DNA of 64,000 nt from positions 1,736,001 through 1,800,000 of the forward strand of contig NZ_CP129992.1 of NCBI RefSeq assembly GCF_030505615.1, in the 5' to 3' direction. Each line of letters begins with the position of its first letter. Within the stretch, counting starts at the first letter, position 1. The notes beneath the pieces are model-generated. The model saw nothing but the letters and a program-made list of their open reading frames with translations. It was not told the DNA's origin and searched no databases. The stretch is from Salinibaculum rarum (lineage in GTDB: Archaea; Halobacteriota; Halobacteria; Halobacteriales; Haloarculaceae). Below are positions 9,505-18,959 of the stretch, in pieces. The position numbers and the translations under genes were made by a program.

Positions 9505-9702
9505 GGTCGCGCCCCCGTTGTTATCATTGCCGGGCAATTTCGACGGGTGCGATAAGTGGGTTTCTATCTCGGAAGTCCAAGCGACAGCACACATGACGCT
9601 TAAGAACCGTCCAGTGCATTATTCCGATATGAAGCCGCTTTGTCCTCCCGTTGGGGCGTTCGTACGACTTCTCGACCGACGGCTGAACTCGGCGAGGGGA
9701 CG

Positions 9703-10170
9703 ATGAACGGGCTCTTCGACCGCGTCGTCCTCCCTCTCGCGAGTCCCGAAGACGCCAGGGCGTCCTGTCTGGCGCTCAAACCGTACGTCGACGGTGAGGT
9801 TATCGCCGTCCACGTCGTCGAGAAAGCCGGCGGCGCACCCGACAAGGCTGGCATCGAGCAACGCGAGGCGTACGCAGAAGAGATATTCGACGTCGTCGAC
9901 GAGTGCCTCGGAGACGACCACTACGAGACGGAAATCAGATACGGCACTGACGTCGCAGAGACGATTTTTGCCGCGGCCGCGGACCACGACGCGACGGCCA
10001 TCGTCATCACGCCACGCGGCGGGAGTCGCTGGATTCGCCTGCTGACCGGCGACGTGGCACTCGACATCGTCACCGAAACCGACCGGCCCGTCGTCGTCCT
10101 GCCGGACAAACCAGAGGAGAACGACGACCAGACCGATTCGGAGTCGCCAACCGAAGGTGAGTCGTCTTGA
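9703..10170 (+). CDS. Universal stress protein UspA family
   Basis: A single 155-residue Usp domain: the N-terminal strand FDRVVLPLASPEDA, the strand VIAVHVVEK, and a C-terminal strand-rich part ITPRGGSRWIRLLTGDVALDIVTE that corresponds to the nucleotide-binding G-x2-G-x9-G-S/T region but is degenerate. An acidic tail of about 25 residues follows. The ATG at 9703 was chosen because the domain begins there. The stop overlaps the TTG start of the APC-Usp transporter gene (TTGA), so the two are translationally coupled. The likely role is regulation or assembly of the linked transporter, inferred from context. Confidence 0.85.
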   Translation: MNGLFDRVVLPLASPEDARASCLALKPYVDGEVIAVHVVEKAGGAPDKAGIEQREAYAEEIFDVVDECLGDDHYETEIRYGTDVAETIFAAAADHDATAIVITPRGGSRWIRLLTGDVALDIVTETDRPVVVLPDKPEENDDQTDSESPTEGESS

Positions 10171-12425
10171 GCGGTGAGGATGCTGAACTCGCCAAGGACC
10201 TCGGTCCGCTGGCGGCACTGACTATCGGCGTCGGGACGATGATCGGGGCGGGTATTTTCGTCCTGCCGGGGGATGCTATCCTCCGCTCGGGTTCGTTTGC
10301 GGCCATCGCATTCCTCCTGGGCGGTATCATCGCGATGTTCACCGCACTCTCCGCGAGTGAACTCGGGACAGCGATGCCCCGCTCCGGCGGCGCGTACTAC
10401 TACGTCAACCACGCACTCGGACCACTCTTTGGGTCGGTCGCTGGCTGGGCCAACTGGCTCGGACTCGCCTTTGCCAGTGCCTTCTATATGGTCGGGTTCG
10501 GACGCTATATCTCGCGTATCTTCGGCATCAGCGGGACCATCGGTGTCGGTCCCATCTCGATGACGTACGTCACGCTCTCGGCGCTCATCGGCGGTGCCTT
10601 CTTCGTCCTCATCAACTACGTCGGCGCAAAGGAGACGGGCCGACTTCAGAACATCATCGTCATCATCCTCATCGCGATTCTGTTCGTCTTCACTCTCTTG
10701 GGGACACTCCGGGCTGACCCCGCGAACCTCCCGCGTACCGCGACAGTGACCGAGACGCTCGGGACGACTGGCTTCATCTTCGTCTCCTATCTCGGCTTCG
10801 TCCAGATTACGAGCGTCGCAGAGGAGATCAAAGACCCCGGGAAAAACCTCCCGCGTGCAGTCATCGGTAGCGTCGTCCTGGTGACGGTCATCTACGCGCT
10901 CGTGCTCGTCGTGATGAGCGCGGCTGTCCCGGACGGATTCATTGCGGACCTCGTGACCGATGTTGCACCCGGTGAGACACAGCCCATCGCCGTCGTCGAA
11001 GTCGGCAACCGACTGCAGGGCGCACTGATGGGTGGTGCACTGTTGTTCGGTGGCCTGTTGGCGACAGCATCCAGCGCGAACGCGTCGATTCTCGCCTCCT
11101 CGCGCATCAACTTCGCGATGGGACGAGACAGTATTGTCACCCCGAAACTAAACGAGATTCACCCACGTTTCGGGACGCCGTACCGCGCAATCGGTATCAC
11201 TGGTGGGCTGATTCTGCTGTTCATCCTGCTCGGAGACATCGGTCTGCTCTCCGGGGCTGCGTCGGGACTGCACCTCATCATCTACGGCCTCCTCAACATC
11301 GCACTCGTCGCGATGCGCTACGTCAATCCGACAGAGTACCAGCCCGACTTTACCGTCCCGCTGTACCCCATCGTCCCGATACTCGGAACCGTGCTGTCGT
11401 TCGCGCTGCTTGCATACGTCGAACCCACAGCGCGACTTCTCTCCTTTGGCATCGCTGGCGCTGCTATCGTCTGGTACGTCGTGTACGCTCGCAGCCGCAC
11501 CGAAAAACAGGGTATCCTCGGGGAGTACATCCTCTCGCGGACCGACGATATGCCCGACGCAGCGGTCTCGGCTGCAGAAACCGTCCAGCCCGACGGCGGC
11601 GACTACCGCGTGATGGTGCCGATTGCCAACCCGCGAAGCGAGAGCGACCTCATCGAGTTGGCCAGTGCAATCGCCAAACAGCGAAACGGCACCGTCGTCG
11701 CGACACACATCATCACCGTTCCCGACCAGATGGCACTACAGGGGGCTGCAGAGCGAGCGGAGGAACTCGACGAAACATCCGCAGACCTCATCGAAGCGGC
11801 AAAAGCCGACGCCGAGAAGTTCGACGTCCCGGTCGAGACGCACACGATTCTCTCCCACCGTGGCTTCGAGGAGATTTTCGACGCCGCGGAGACGCACGAC
11901 GCCGACATGGTCGTGATGGGCTGGGGCCCGGATTCGCACGGTTCGCCGGGGCGGGCGGAGTCTGCCTTCGACGAAATGGCTGGCAACATCCCCTGTGATT
12001 TCCTCGTGATGAAAGACCGCGGGTTCGACCCATCGAGGGTGCTGGTGCCCACAGCGGGTGGGCCGGACTCGGACCTCAGCGCGACCGTTGCCGGCTACCT
12101 CCAGGACCAGTACGACAGCGAGGTGACGCTGTTGCACGTCGCTGACGACGAGGAGTCGGGACGGACGTTCATCGAGGCGTGGGCCGACGACCACGACCTC
12201 GGTGACGCGGCGATACGCATCGAGACCGGCGACACAGAGGAGTCCATCGAACGGGCCGCCGAAGACTCGACGATGGTCATCATCGGTGCGACCGAACGGG
12301 GACTGCTCTCCCGGCTAGTCCGTGGGTCGCTCGTCCTCGACGTGGTCGACAAGGTGGAGTGTTCGGTGTTGCTCGCCGAGAAACACCGGCCGCGCTCGCT
12401 TCGAGAACGCCTGTTTGGCCGGTAG
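10167..12425 (+). CDS. APC-superfamily amino acid permease fused to two Usp domains
   Basis: This 752-residue protein begins with an APC (amino acid-polyamine-organocation) transporter of about twelve membrane segments; GTMIGAGIFVLPG near residue 25 is the conserved substrate-binding unwound helix of TM1. Two tandem universal-stress domains follow (about residues 475-615 and 620-745), the second with a clear ATP-binding signature, GATERGLLSRLVRGSL. The start is TTG at 10167, overlapping the stop of the upstream usp gene. The substrate is unknown. The fused cytoplasmic Usp domains imply nucleotide-dependent control of transport, and the neighbouring trkH/trkA suggest a link to osmotic or ionic balance. 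Confidence 0.9.
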   Translation: MSGEDAELAKDLGPLAALTIGVGTMIGAGIFVLPGDAILRSGSFAAIAFLLGGIIAMFTALSASELGTAMPRSGGAYYYVNHALGPLFGSVAGWANWLGLAFASAFYMVGFGRYISRIFGISGTIGVGPISMTYVTLSALIGGAFFVLINYVGAKETGRLQNIIVIILIAILFVFTLLGTLRADPANLPRTATVTETLGTTGFIFVSYLGFVQITSVAEEIKDPGKNLPRAVIGSVVLVTVIYALVLVVMSAAVPDGFIADLVTDVAPGETQPIAVVEVGNRLQGALMGGALLFGGLLATASSANASILASSRINFAMGRDSIVTPKLNEIHPRFGTPYRAIGITGGLILLFILLGDIGLLSGAASGLHLIIYGLLNIALVAMRYVNPTEYQPDFTVPLYPIVPILGTVLSFALLAYVEPTARLLSFGIAGAAIVWYVVYARSRTEKQGILGEYILSRTDDMPDAAVSAAETVQPDGGDYRVMVPIANPRSESDLIELASAIAKQRNGTVVATHIITVPDQMALQGAAERAEELDETSADLIEAAKADAEKFDVPVETHTILSHRGFEEIFDAAETHDADMVVMGWGPDSHGSPGRAESAFDEMAGNIPCDFLVMKDRGFDPSRVLVPTAGGPDSDLSATVAGYLQDQYDSEVTLLHVADDEESGRTFIEAWADDHDLGDAAIRIETGDTEESIERAAEDSTMVIIGATERGLLSRLVRGSLVLDVVDKVECSVLLAEKHRPRSLRERLFGR

Positions 12426-12488
12426 CGGTCTGCCGTCCGTCTGACGGAGAATTATGTGGCGTGGCCCCCGAGTTTCGGACAAGCGCGC

Positions 12489-14510
12489 ATGGCAGAGACA
12501 GAACACATCACGGTCGCGGAGGTCAGCGAGGGCCCCGGCGGGAACGGCGACCCCGGGACGAAAGTGTCCCTCCCGGTCGTGGAGTTGCTGACCGGCCGCG
12601 GGTTCGTGACAGGCAAAAGCGGGTCGGGCAAGTCGAACTCGGCGAGTGTCATCGCGGAGAAGTTGCTGGACAACGGTTTCGGACTCCTCATCGTCGACAT
12701 CGATGGCGAGTACTACGGCCTCAAAGAGGAGTACGAAATCCTTCATGCCGGTGCCGACGAGGAGTGTGACATCCAGATTACCGCGGACCACGCCGAGAAG
12801 ATGGCGTCGCTCGCGCTCGAACAGAACGTCCCGATTATTCTCGACATCTCCTCGTTTCTGGACGAAGACGAAGCAGAGGATGTTCTCACGGCCGTCTCGC
12901 GACACCTCTTTGCGAAGGCCAAAAAGCAAAAACAACCCTTCCTGATGCTCGTCGAGGAGGTCCACGAGTACATCCCCGAGGGCGGGTCGGTCGGCGAGTG
13001 CGGGAAGATGCTCATCAAAATCGGCAAGCGCGGCCGAAAACACGGGCTGGGTATCGTCGGCATCAGTCAGCGCCCGGCCGACGTGAAGAAAGATTTCATC
13101 ACGCAGTGTGACTGGCTGGTTTGGCACCGCCTCACCTGGAACAACGACACGAAGGTTGTCAAACGGATTCTCGACGCGGAGTACTCCGAGGCAGTCGAAG
13201 ACCTCGGGGACGGCGAGGGATTCCTGATGACAGACTGGGCCGAGACGGTCCAGCGGGTCCAGTTCCAGCGCAAGCAGACCTTCGACGCCGGTGCCACACC
13301 GGGACTGGACGATTTCGAACGGCCCGAACTGAAGTCAGTCAGCGACGACCTGGTGTCTGAACTCTCCGAAATCACCGAGGAACAACAGGCCCGCGACGAC
13401 CGCATCGCGGAACTCCGCGAGGAACTCGACCGGAAAAACTCCCGTATCGCCGAACTGGAGACGGAGTTACAGGACGCCCGCGACATGAGCCGGATGGCAG
13501 ACCAGTTCGTCGACGCGCTCGTCAACAACGTCGACGGCTCGAACCCGGGCAAGACCGAACAGGAGCGCCTCCGGGAGAAGCGCCAGTCGACAATCGACGA
13601 TGCGACGCAGTCGCCGTCCGGAGACGACACCGGCGACAGCGCCGAGACGACTGGTGACGACGAAGCCGACGACACCTCTGCGTTCGGCGACGAGGACGCC
13701 GGAGCGGCCTTCGCCGCTGCGATGGACGCCGCTGACGAGTCAGACGACGACTCCGCGGCGAGTGCGACGACCGATACGGACACTGAGGTGAGCGCTTCCG
13801 ACGAGACGGAGGACGGCGACGAATCCGGCCAGTTCAGTGCCGAAGAACTCCTCTCGCGACTCAGTTCGGTCAGTGAGACGCCGACGGGGTCGGCCACCAC
13901 CGACGGCGGGGCCCGCGTCGACACCGGCCCGGACGCAGATGTCGAGACCGACGCCGAATCGAATGCGGCCGTACCGGAGGACATCGTCGACGGCGAAACG
14001 AGCCGTCCGGTCGACGATGCGGACGACGGCACAGACGAGGACGGCATCATCGACGGCGACAACAGCGCACCCACCGAGTTCCGCCAGGGAATCACCGGTC
14101 GTGGGGCAAGCGAGTACGACATCATCGACGGCGAGGACGACATCGACGAGGGCGAAGAACCGCTCGTCGTTCGCGAACTCAAAGCCGACATCGCCGGGAT
14201 GGAGACGAAGGCTCGGAATATGCTCCACTTCTACCGGGAGTTCGGCCCGGGCACGCCGCTGAACGCGCACTTCGCGGCGGGTGGCGACGGCGACCGGACG
14301 AAAGCCTACGCCCACAACCGGACGCTCCGGACGCGCGGACTCATCGAACACGTCGGGCGCGGCCGCTACGACTACCGCCTCGAAGAACTGCTCGAATCGG
14401 AGTTCGACGACGACGTCGACGACGAGGTAATCAGTAAGTTCGTGGCGAACATCGAGTCGAAGACGCTGGGTGAGGCCAGCGACGGCGACGACGACGAATC
14501 CGGACAGTAA
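12489..14510 (+). CDS. HerA/DUF87-type P-loop ATPase with acidic linker and winged-helix tail
   Basis: The N-terminal 290 residues form a HerA/FtsK-like ATPase: Walker A GKSGSGKSN near residue 43, Walker B LMLVEEVHEY, and the sensor region IGISQRPADVKKDF. A coiled coil (about residues 300-350) and a very acidic, Thr/Asp-rich region (about 370-545) follow. The last 100 residues look like a winged helix (RTLRTRGLIEHVGRGRYDYRLEELL). Family members pump or translocate DNA, but this is a stand-alone gene without a NurA partner, so the role is not assigned. The ATG at 12489 is preferred to an upstream in-frame start. Confidence 0.8.
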   Translation: MAETEHITVAEVSEGPGGNGDPGTKVSLPVVELLTGRGFVTGKSGSGKSNSASVIAEKLLDNGFGLLIVDIDGEYYGLKEEYEILHAGADEECDIQITADHAEKMASLALEQNVPIILDISSFLDEDEAEDVLTAVSRHLFAKAKKQKQPFLMLVEEVHEYIPEGGSVGECGKMLIKIGKRGRKHGLGIVGISQRPADVKKDFITQCDWLVWHRLTWNNDTKVVKRILDAEYSEAVEDLGDGEGFLMTDWAETVQRVQFQRKQTFDAGATPGLDDFERPELKSVSDDLVSELSEITEEQQARDDRIAELREELDRKNSRIAELETELQDARDMSRMADQFVDALVNNVDGSNPGKTEQERLREKRQSTIDDATQSPSGDDTGDSAETTGDDEADDTSAFGDEDAGAAFAAAMDAADESDDDSAASATTDTDTEVSASDETEDGDESGQFSAEELLSRLSSVSETPTGSATTDGGARVDTGPDADVETDAESNAAVPEDIVDGETSRPVDDADDGTDEDGIIDGDNSAPTEFRQGITGRGASEYDIIDGEDDIDEGEEPLVVRELKADIAGMETKARNMLHFYREFGPGTPLNAHFAAGGDGDRTKAYAHNRTLRTRGLIEHVGRGRYDYRLEELLESEFDDDVDDEVISKFVANIESKTLGEASDGDDDESGQ

Positions 14511-14551
14511 CACTCAGTGGCGGACCCTCGCGTCGCCGCACTCGACGGGAT

Positions 14552-15196
14552 TTACAGTGGGTCGACCAGGTCAGCAAGCGCGGCTTCGGGGTCATCGGCC
14601 TTGGCGACCCCGCTCGCGAGCAAGACGCCGTCGGCACCCAGGTCGCGGGCGGCGACGACATCTTCGCCGGTCGAGATACCTGCACCACAGTAGACGTCGA
14701 CGCTCGGGTCGACGGCCTCGGCGGCGGCGACGGCGTCCCGGACGATGTCGGGGTCGGCTTTGCTGACGGGCGTGCCGGTCCCGATGAGTTCCGGCGGCTC
14801 GACGGCGACGGCGTCGGGACCGAGCGCCGCGGCGGCGGCAATCTGGTCTGGATTGTTCGCACAGACGACCGTCTCGAAGCCGACGCGGCCCGCCGCGTCG
14901 AGGCTGGCGTCGATGTCGGCAAGTTTCAGGCGGTTCTCGGAGTGGTTCAGCAGTGTCCCGGTTGCACCGGCGTCGCTCGTGGCTTCGGCGAGCGTACTGC
15001 CGGTATGACTGCCGTGGTTGACGGGGCTGACGTGTTGGGCCCACGTCTCGACGCCGGTCTCGGCGACGCGCTCGATGTGTGCTGCTTGGGGCGCGATAGC
15101 GACGGTTGCGGACGATTCCTCGGCGACACTCGCTGCGGCCTCGGCGACTGCGACGGGGTCACAGGGGTATGCCTTGAGGTTGACGAGAACGAACAT
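14552..15196 (-). CDS. tpiA: Triosephosphate isomerase
   Basis: The 214-residue length is that of archaeal tetramer-type triosephosphate isomerases. The N-terminal lysine contact (VLVNLKAY), the catalytic histidine region (LLNHSENR), the catalytic glutamate ([11 protein letters not shown]) and the phosphate loop ([22 protein letters not shown]) are all present. It interconverts dihydroxyacetone phosphate and glyceraldehyde 3-phosphate, linking to the aldolase and fructose bisphosphatase genes at 47-48.7 kb. The gene is divergent from the HalX regulator with a 93-base shared promoter region. Confidence 0.96.
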   Translation of the reverse strand: MFVLVNLKAYPCDPVAVAEAAASVAEESSATVAIAPQAAHIERVAETGVETWAQHVSPVNHGSHTGSTLAEATSDAGATGTLLNHSENRLKLADIDASLDAAGRVGFETVVCANNPDQIAAAAALGPDAVAVEPPELIGTGTPVSKADPDIVRDAVAAAEAVDPSVDVYCGAGISTGEDVVAARDLGADGVLLASGVAKADDPEAALADLVDPL

Positions 15197-15289
15197 ACTG
15201 GAGGCGGGGCCGGCCGGGCAAAATAGGTTGTGAGTTGTGTCAGGTCCGAACCGTTAAGACACTCTCTGTCGATAGAGTCCAAACAAGCC

Positions 15290-15850
15290 GTGACTGACGA
15301 GCTACTGGGAGAGCCGACGGTGCTTGTAGTGGAAGACGAGGTGGAGCTGGCGGACCTCTACGCGGATTACCTTCGCGGGTCCTACGACGTCGACGTGGCC
15401 TACAGCGGCGAGGAAGCTATCGAGATGCTCTCCAACGAGTACGACGCGATGTTGCTCGACCGTCGGATGCCGGTCGTCTCCGGGAACGAGGTCGTCCTCG
15501 CTATGGAGGAAAAAGATGTCGAGTGCCGTGTCGCGATGGTCACGGCGGTCAATCCCGACTTCGACATCATCGACCTCAGCATCGACGACTACTTGGTCAA
15601 GCCCGTGACACGGGACGAGGTCGTCGACACCGTCGACCGGCTGCTGACGATAAGCGAATACAACGAGCGCGCCCAGGAACTCACCGCGAAAAAACTCAAG
15701 CGCAACGTGCTGGAAGTCGAAAAGACCAGGGCCGAACTGCAGGAAAGCGAGCAGTTCGAACGACTCACCGCCGAAATATCGACCCTCGAAGAGACCGTCG
15801 AGAACATCGCCGACGAACTCGACGCCGAAAACCTCGAACGCTATATCTAG
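15290..15850 (+). CDS. HalX-domain response regulator
   Basis: A CheY-like receiver occupies residues 9-125: acidic pocket in VVEDEVELADLY, phospho-acceptor aspartate in AMLLDRRMPVVSG, and the conserved lysine in DYLVKPVTRDE. The C-terminal 60 residues are the helical HalX domain found in haloarchaeal regulators. The preferred start is GTG at 15290 (VTDELLGEPTVLVVEDE); a longer frame reaches back to 15230 without similarity. The TAG stop at 15848-15850 lies inside the target-site duplication of the adjacent MITE-like insertion. HalX regulators have no obvious DNA-binding domain; the output is unknown. Confidence 0.9.
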   Translation: MTDELLGEPTVLVVEDEVELADLYADYLRGSYDVDVAYSGEEAIEMLSNEYDAMLLDRRMPVVSGNEVVLAMEEKDVECRVAMVTAVNPDFDIIDLSIDDYLVKPVTRDEVVDTVDRLLTISEYNERAQELTAKKLKRNVLEVEKTRAELQESEQFERLTAEISTLEETVENIADELDAENLERYI

Positions 15851-16113
15851 GAGCGTGTCATAGAATGGTTCTCGTGGTTGCCCGCGTATTCGGAGCCAGT
15901 AGCTCCGAGACGGTCGAACCCGTTCTCACAGCAGCCGTTCGTTCTGAGCCACGCGGTGGTCGATAGACGCAAAATATCAGTAGCCATAGATAAATGAGTT
16001 TTCTCTGACTACTTCATAAAACCGTGCACCGAGTGCACGCACTTCTAAACCTGTTACGGATTAAAAAGATAAACAGTCCGATAATAGCGTGGGGATGTTT
16101 CTATGACACGCTC
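15851..16113. mobile_element. MITE-like non-coding insertion with 15-bp inverted repeats and 5-bp target duplication
   Basis: Perfect 15-bp terminal inverted repeats (GAGCGTGTCATAGAA at 15851-15865 and its complement at 16099-16113) bound a 263-bp segment. It is flanked by a direct TCTAG duplication (15846-15850 and 16114-16118). The interior has no convincing reading frame; its right half is AT-rich and contains a hairpin GTGCAC-CGA-GTGCAC at 16024-16038. This structure is that of a miniature inverted-repeat element mobilised by an autonomous IS elsewhere. The insertion lies exactly between the stop codons of two convergent genes. Confidence 0.85.
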
Positions 16114-16114
16114 T

Positions 16115-16645
16115 CTAGTCTTTCCGCTCGACGACGTCACCGAGCGTGTACTCGCCCGTCGAGGAGCCACCGTCCCACTCGTTGTCTTCCGAGCCACCGC
16201 TTGCCGACAGCGAAATGTCGAGTTCCCCTTCGAGCTTTGCCTGGACGTCGTCGCTGGGGAGCGTATCGCCGTGTTCGAGTTTGCGCATGAGACTCGCCTT
16301 CTCGTTAAGCTTTTGTGCCAGTTCCTCCTGGGTCAGACTGGCGGACTCGCGGGCGTTGCGGATGCGCTCGTCGTAGTCCTGGGCGATTTCGTCCATGTCG
16401 TCGAACATGTCTTGGCGGCGCCCCCCTCCCGACGAGGAACTCGTACTACTGCTGGAACTGCCGCCAGACGAGGAGGACCCGGAACTCCCAGTCGAGTACT
16501 TCGTCGAGGTGGAACTGGAACTGTCCTCGGTTTTGACCTCCGTCCCGAAATCAGTGCAGTTGTCACAGACATCGAGTTCTGCACCTTCTATCTTGACGCG
16601 GTTCGGACTGGAGGTTTCCGTCCCGCACATCTCACACTGAACCAT
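16115..16645 (-). CDS. Multiprotein bridging factor 1 homologue (zinc ribbon plus HTH)
   Basis: The 176-residue protein has an N-terminal zinc-binding motif (CEMCG...CDNC, residues 5-30), then a polyserine/glycine linker of about 35 residues, and a Cro/C1-type helix-turn-helix (LTQEELAQKLNEKASLMRKL) typical of archaeal MBF1. MBF1 links gene-specific regulators to the basal transcription machinery (TBP) and has been tied to translation in archaea. Its TAG stop (16117-16115) uses the right-hand copy of the TCTAG target duplication made by the neighbouring insertion. Confidence 0.93.
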   Translation of the reverse strand: MVQCEMCGTETSSPNRVKIEGAELDVCDNCTDFGTEVKTEDSSSSTSTKYSTGSSGSSSSGGSSSSSTSSSSGGGRRQDMFDDMDEIAQDYDERIRNARESASLTQEELAQKLNEKASLMRKLEHGDTLPSDDVQAKLEGELDISLSASGGSEDNEWDGGSSTGEYTLGDVVERKD

Positions 16646-16689
16646 ACCACTGCTTTGCCATCCCGACGTTTAAAACGTACGCCCCCTGT

Positions 16690-17298
16690 TCACGAGAGCG
16701 ACCGCATCGAGTAATAGAAGCGCTGGATGGCTGTCAGGTGGCCGACCACTGCAAACACGACGAGCAGCCAGCCCACGACGGTGAACGGCCCCAGCGTCGC
16801 CGTGACGAAGGGTGCGACCAGCGCGACCAGTCCAACGAGGACGAGACGGTCAGCGCGGCCGAGCAAGCCACCGTACACTCTGTCGATGCCGACCGCCTGG
16901 GCCTGGGTTCCCAGATACGAGGTCATCAACACGCCGGTCACGGCGGCGATACCCAGCGCCCAGTTACCGACGCCGCCTGCGAGGCCGACGATGATGACGA
17001 TATCTGCATACCGGTCCAAGACGTGGTCGAGTAAGTCCCCGGCCTTCGATGCCGTTCCGAGTTCACGTGCGAGCGCACCGTCGAGCAGGTCGAGCAGTCC
17101 GTTCTGGAACACGAGGAACGCGCCGACCAGATACAACATCGGCATCTCGCCTGCGAGATAGAAGGTACCCCCGGCGACGGCAGCGACGACGAACGCCAGC
17201 GTGCTGACGGCGTTGGGTGTCAGTCCGACTCGCGCGGCCCCCGCCACGAAGGGAACGATGACCCGGTCGGCCACGGAGCGGAATCTATCCAGCGTCAT
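16690..17298 (-). CDS. CDP-alcohol phosphatidyltransferase family (archaeal phospholipid synthase)
   Basis: The full family motif D-x2-D-G-x2-A-R-x8-G-x3-D-x3-D is readable around residues 66-90 (DLLDGALAR ... GDLLDHVLD). About six hydrophobic segments place the 202-residue protein in the membrane. Such enzymes condense CDP-archaeol with a polar head group, for example inositol phosphate, glycerol phosphate or serine; the sequence does not show which. The ATG at 17298 overlaps the end of the adenylate-kinase-like gene by 4 bases (ATGA), so this is the third gene of the hisC operon. Confidence 0.9.
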   Translation of the reverse strand: MTLDRFRSVADRVIVPFVAGAARVGLTPNAVSTLAFVVAAVAGGTFYLAGEMPMLYLVGAFLVFQNGLLDLLDGALARELGTASKAGDLLDHVLDRYADIVIIVGLAGGVGNWALGIAAVTGVLMTSYLGTQAQAVGIDRVYGGLLGRADRLVLVGLVALVAPFVTATLGPFTVVGWLLVVFAVVGHLTAIQRFYYSMRSLS

Positions 17299-17801
17299 AG
17301 ATACTCGACGAAAGAGACGGTCCCAGCACTCGGCTCGCGTTCGCCAGTCAGCACCGCGTCGATTGCCTCGGCCACCGACTCGGGGCTTCGGTCCGTGGTG
17401 TCGATTTCGTAGACTGCGTCCTCGCCGTGGCGATTGACGGCCTCCGAGAGGATGAGGTCGAGGGCCTCGCTCTCTGCGTTTTCCGCGGCCGAGCCGGGCG
17501 ATTCGCCACGTTCGGTCAGTCGCTCCTCTAGCTCGTCGGGGCGACACCGCAAGACGACGACGCGGTCGGCGTCGAACTGGTGGGCCAGATGGGACTCGAA
17601 GAGGACGTCCTCGCGCCCGTTCAGCCACGCTTCGACGGCGTCCATGTCCGTGACCAGCGTGTCGCGCTCGTCGTCCCGGCTCGTCGTCAGGTCCTCGCGT
17701 TTGATGACCTCGTTGAGATGGACGACATTGAGGTCGGTGTCGACGGCGTCGACGGCCGTCGTCTTTCCGGTGCCGGGTGTGCCGGTCACGGCGACGCGCA
17801 T
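17295..17801 (-). CDS. Fap7/AK6-type adenylate kinase-NTPase
   Basis: The 168-residue protein has a short P-loop kinase fold: Walker A GTPGTGKTT at residues 7-15, the NMP-binding HLNEVIKRE, and VVVLRCRPDELEERLTERG resembling the lid. This is the Fap7/CINAP (AK6) family, which acts in small-subunit ribosome maturation and has adenylate kinase activity. It is overlapped by hisC upstream (TGATG) and by the CDP-alcohol transferase downstream (ATGA), an order found in other haloarchaea. I infer co-translation rather than a shared pathway. Confidence 0.9.
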   Translation of the reverse strand: MRVAVTGTPGTGKTTAVDAVDTDLNVVHLNEVIKREDLTTSRDDERDTLVTDMDAVEAWLNGREDVLFESHLAHQFDADRVVVLRCRPDELEERLTERGESPGSAAENAESEALDLILSEAVNRHGEDAVYEIDTTDRSPESVAEAIDAVLTGEREPSAGTVSFVEYL

Positions 17802-18871
17802 CAGGTGATCACCTCGTTGAGTACGTCGACCGCCCGTTTCGTTTCCTCGCGCGTGCCGCAGGTGATGCGAACGCAGTCGTCCAGCCCGAAACTCGAACAG
17901 TCCCGGACGATGACGCCCTCGCGCTGGGCGGCGTCGGAGACTGCTGTGCCGTCACCGACTGCCGCGAGCACGAAGTTGCCGCCGCTTTCCCACGTCGGGG
18001 CATCGAGGTTGTCGTGCATGTACGAACGCGCCCACCGTGCCGTCTCGACAGTCTTCTCGACGTGCTCGTCGTCGTCCAGTGCGGCCATGCCGGCACGACA
18101 GGCAAGCGAGTTCACTGCGAAGGGCGTGTTGACCCGCTCGTAGGCGTCGGCCCACTCGGCGGGGACGAGTGCGTACCCAAGACGGAGACCGGCCAGCCCG
18201 TACGCTTTCGAGAACGTTCGCAGAATGGCGATGTCCTCGCGGTCGTCGAGCAGCGGGCGGGCGTTCGGTGCGTCCGTGAACTCGGCGTAGGCTTCGTCGA
18301 CGAGAACGAGCGTCTCCTCGTCGGTCCGCTCTGCGACGGTCTCGATGTCGTCGAGTGCTATCTCCGACCCGGTCGGGTTGTGCGGCGTCGTCAGGTAGAC
18401 GATGCGGTGGTCGTCGTAGTTCTCGAGGACTGTCTCGGGCGTCTGCGCGAAGTCGTCCTCGCGGGAGAGTCGGTAGGAGTCGACGGTCGCGTCGCGGTAG
18501 CGGGCGCTCATCGGGTAGTAGGCGAAGCCGGGTTCGGGTACCAGCACCGCATCGCCGGGGTCGACGAACGCGCGGGCGAGATAGTCGAGCACGCCGTCAC
18601 CGCCCGGCGAGAGCCAGACCTGCTCGACGGCCACGTCCCATCGGTCGGCGAGCATCTGCGAGAGGTCGGTGTGTTCGGCTTTCGGGTACGTGTGGACCGT
18701 CGGGGCGGCGTCCCGGACGGCCTCGACGGCGGCGGGGCTGGGACCGAAGGGGTTCTCGTTCGAGGAGAGTTTCACGAGGTCGTCGGGGTCGAGCCCGAGC
18801 TCGCGTGCGACTTCTTCGACCCCGCGGCCGGCTCGGTACGGCGTGTGCATCGAGAGGTCCCGTGGTTCCAT
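17801..18871 (-). CDS. hisC: Histidinol-phosphate aminotransferase
   Basis: The 356-residue class I/II aminotransferase has the PLP-lysine motif in TFSKAYGLAGLRLGY, the asparagine contact TTPHNPTGS, and the aspartate contact VLVDEAYAEF. The N-terminus (LSSNENPFGPSP) is characteristic of HisC. It converts imidazole acetol phosphate and glutamate to histidinol phosphate. The ATG at 18871 is supported by MEPRDLSMHTPYRAG; a longer frame adds 17 residues of no similarity. First gene of a three-gene operon and divergent from the tRNA-Arg gene. Confidence 0.93.
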   Translation of the reverse strand: MEPRDLSMHTPYRAGRGVEEVARELGLDPDDLVKLSSNENPFGPSPAAVEAVRDAAPTVHTYPKAEHTDLSQMLADRWDVAVEQVWLSPGGDGVLDYLARAFVDPGDAVLVPEPGFAYYPMSARYRDATVDSYRLSREDDFAQTPETVLENYDDHRIVYLTTPHNPTGSEIALDDIETVAERTDEETLVLVDEAYAEFTDAPNARPLLDDREDIAILRTFSKAYGLAGLRLGYALVPAEWADAYERVNTPFAVNSLACRAGMAALDDDEHVEKTVETARWARSYMHDNLDAPTWESGGNFVLAAVGDGTAVSDAAQREGVIVRDCSSFGLDDCVRITCGTREETKRAVDVLNEVIT

Positions 18872-18959
18872 GGGCGGTGAAAGCGGACGGCGTGCCTTAA
18901 GAGTGCTCACCTGTCCCGACACAGAAACCGTTTTTTCGCCGGCTGCCGGAGGGGCGGTA

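Noticed and set aside
15880..16100. Transposase remnant in the MITE-like element
   Set aside because: No transposase motif is seen in any frame; the interior is too short and AT-rich at its right half.
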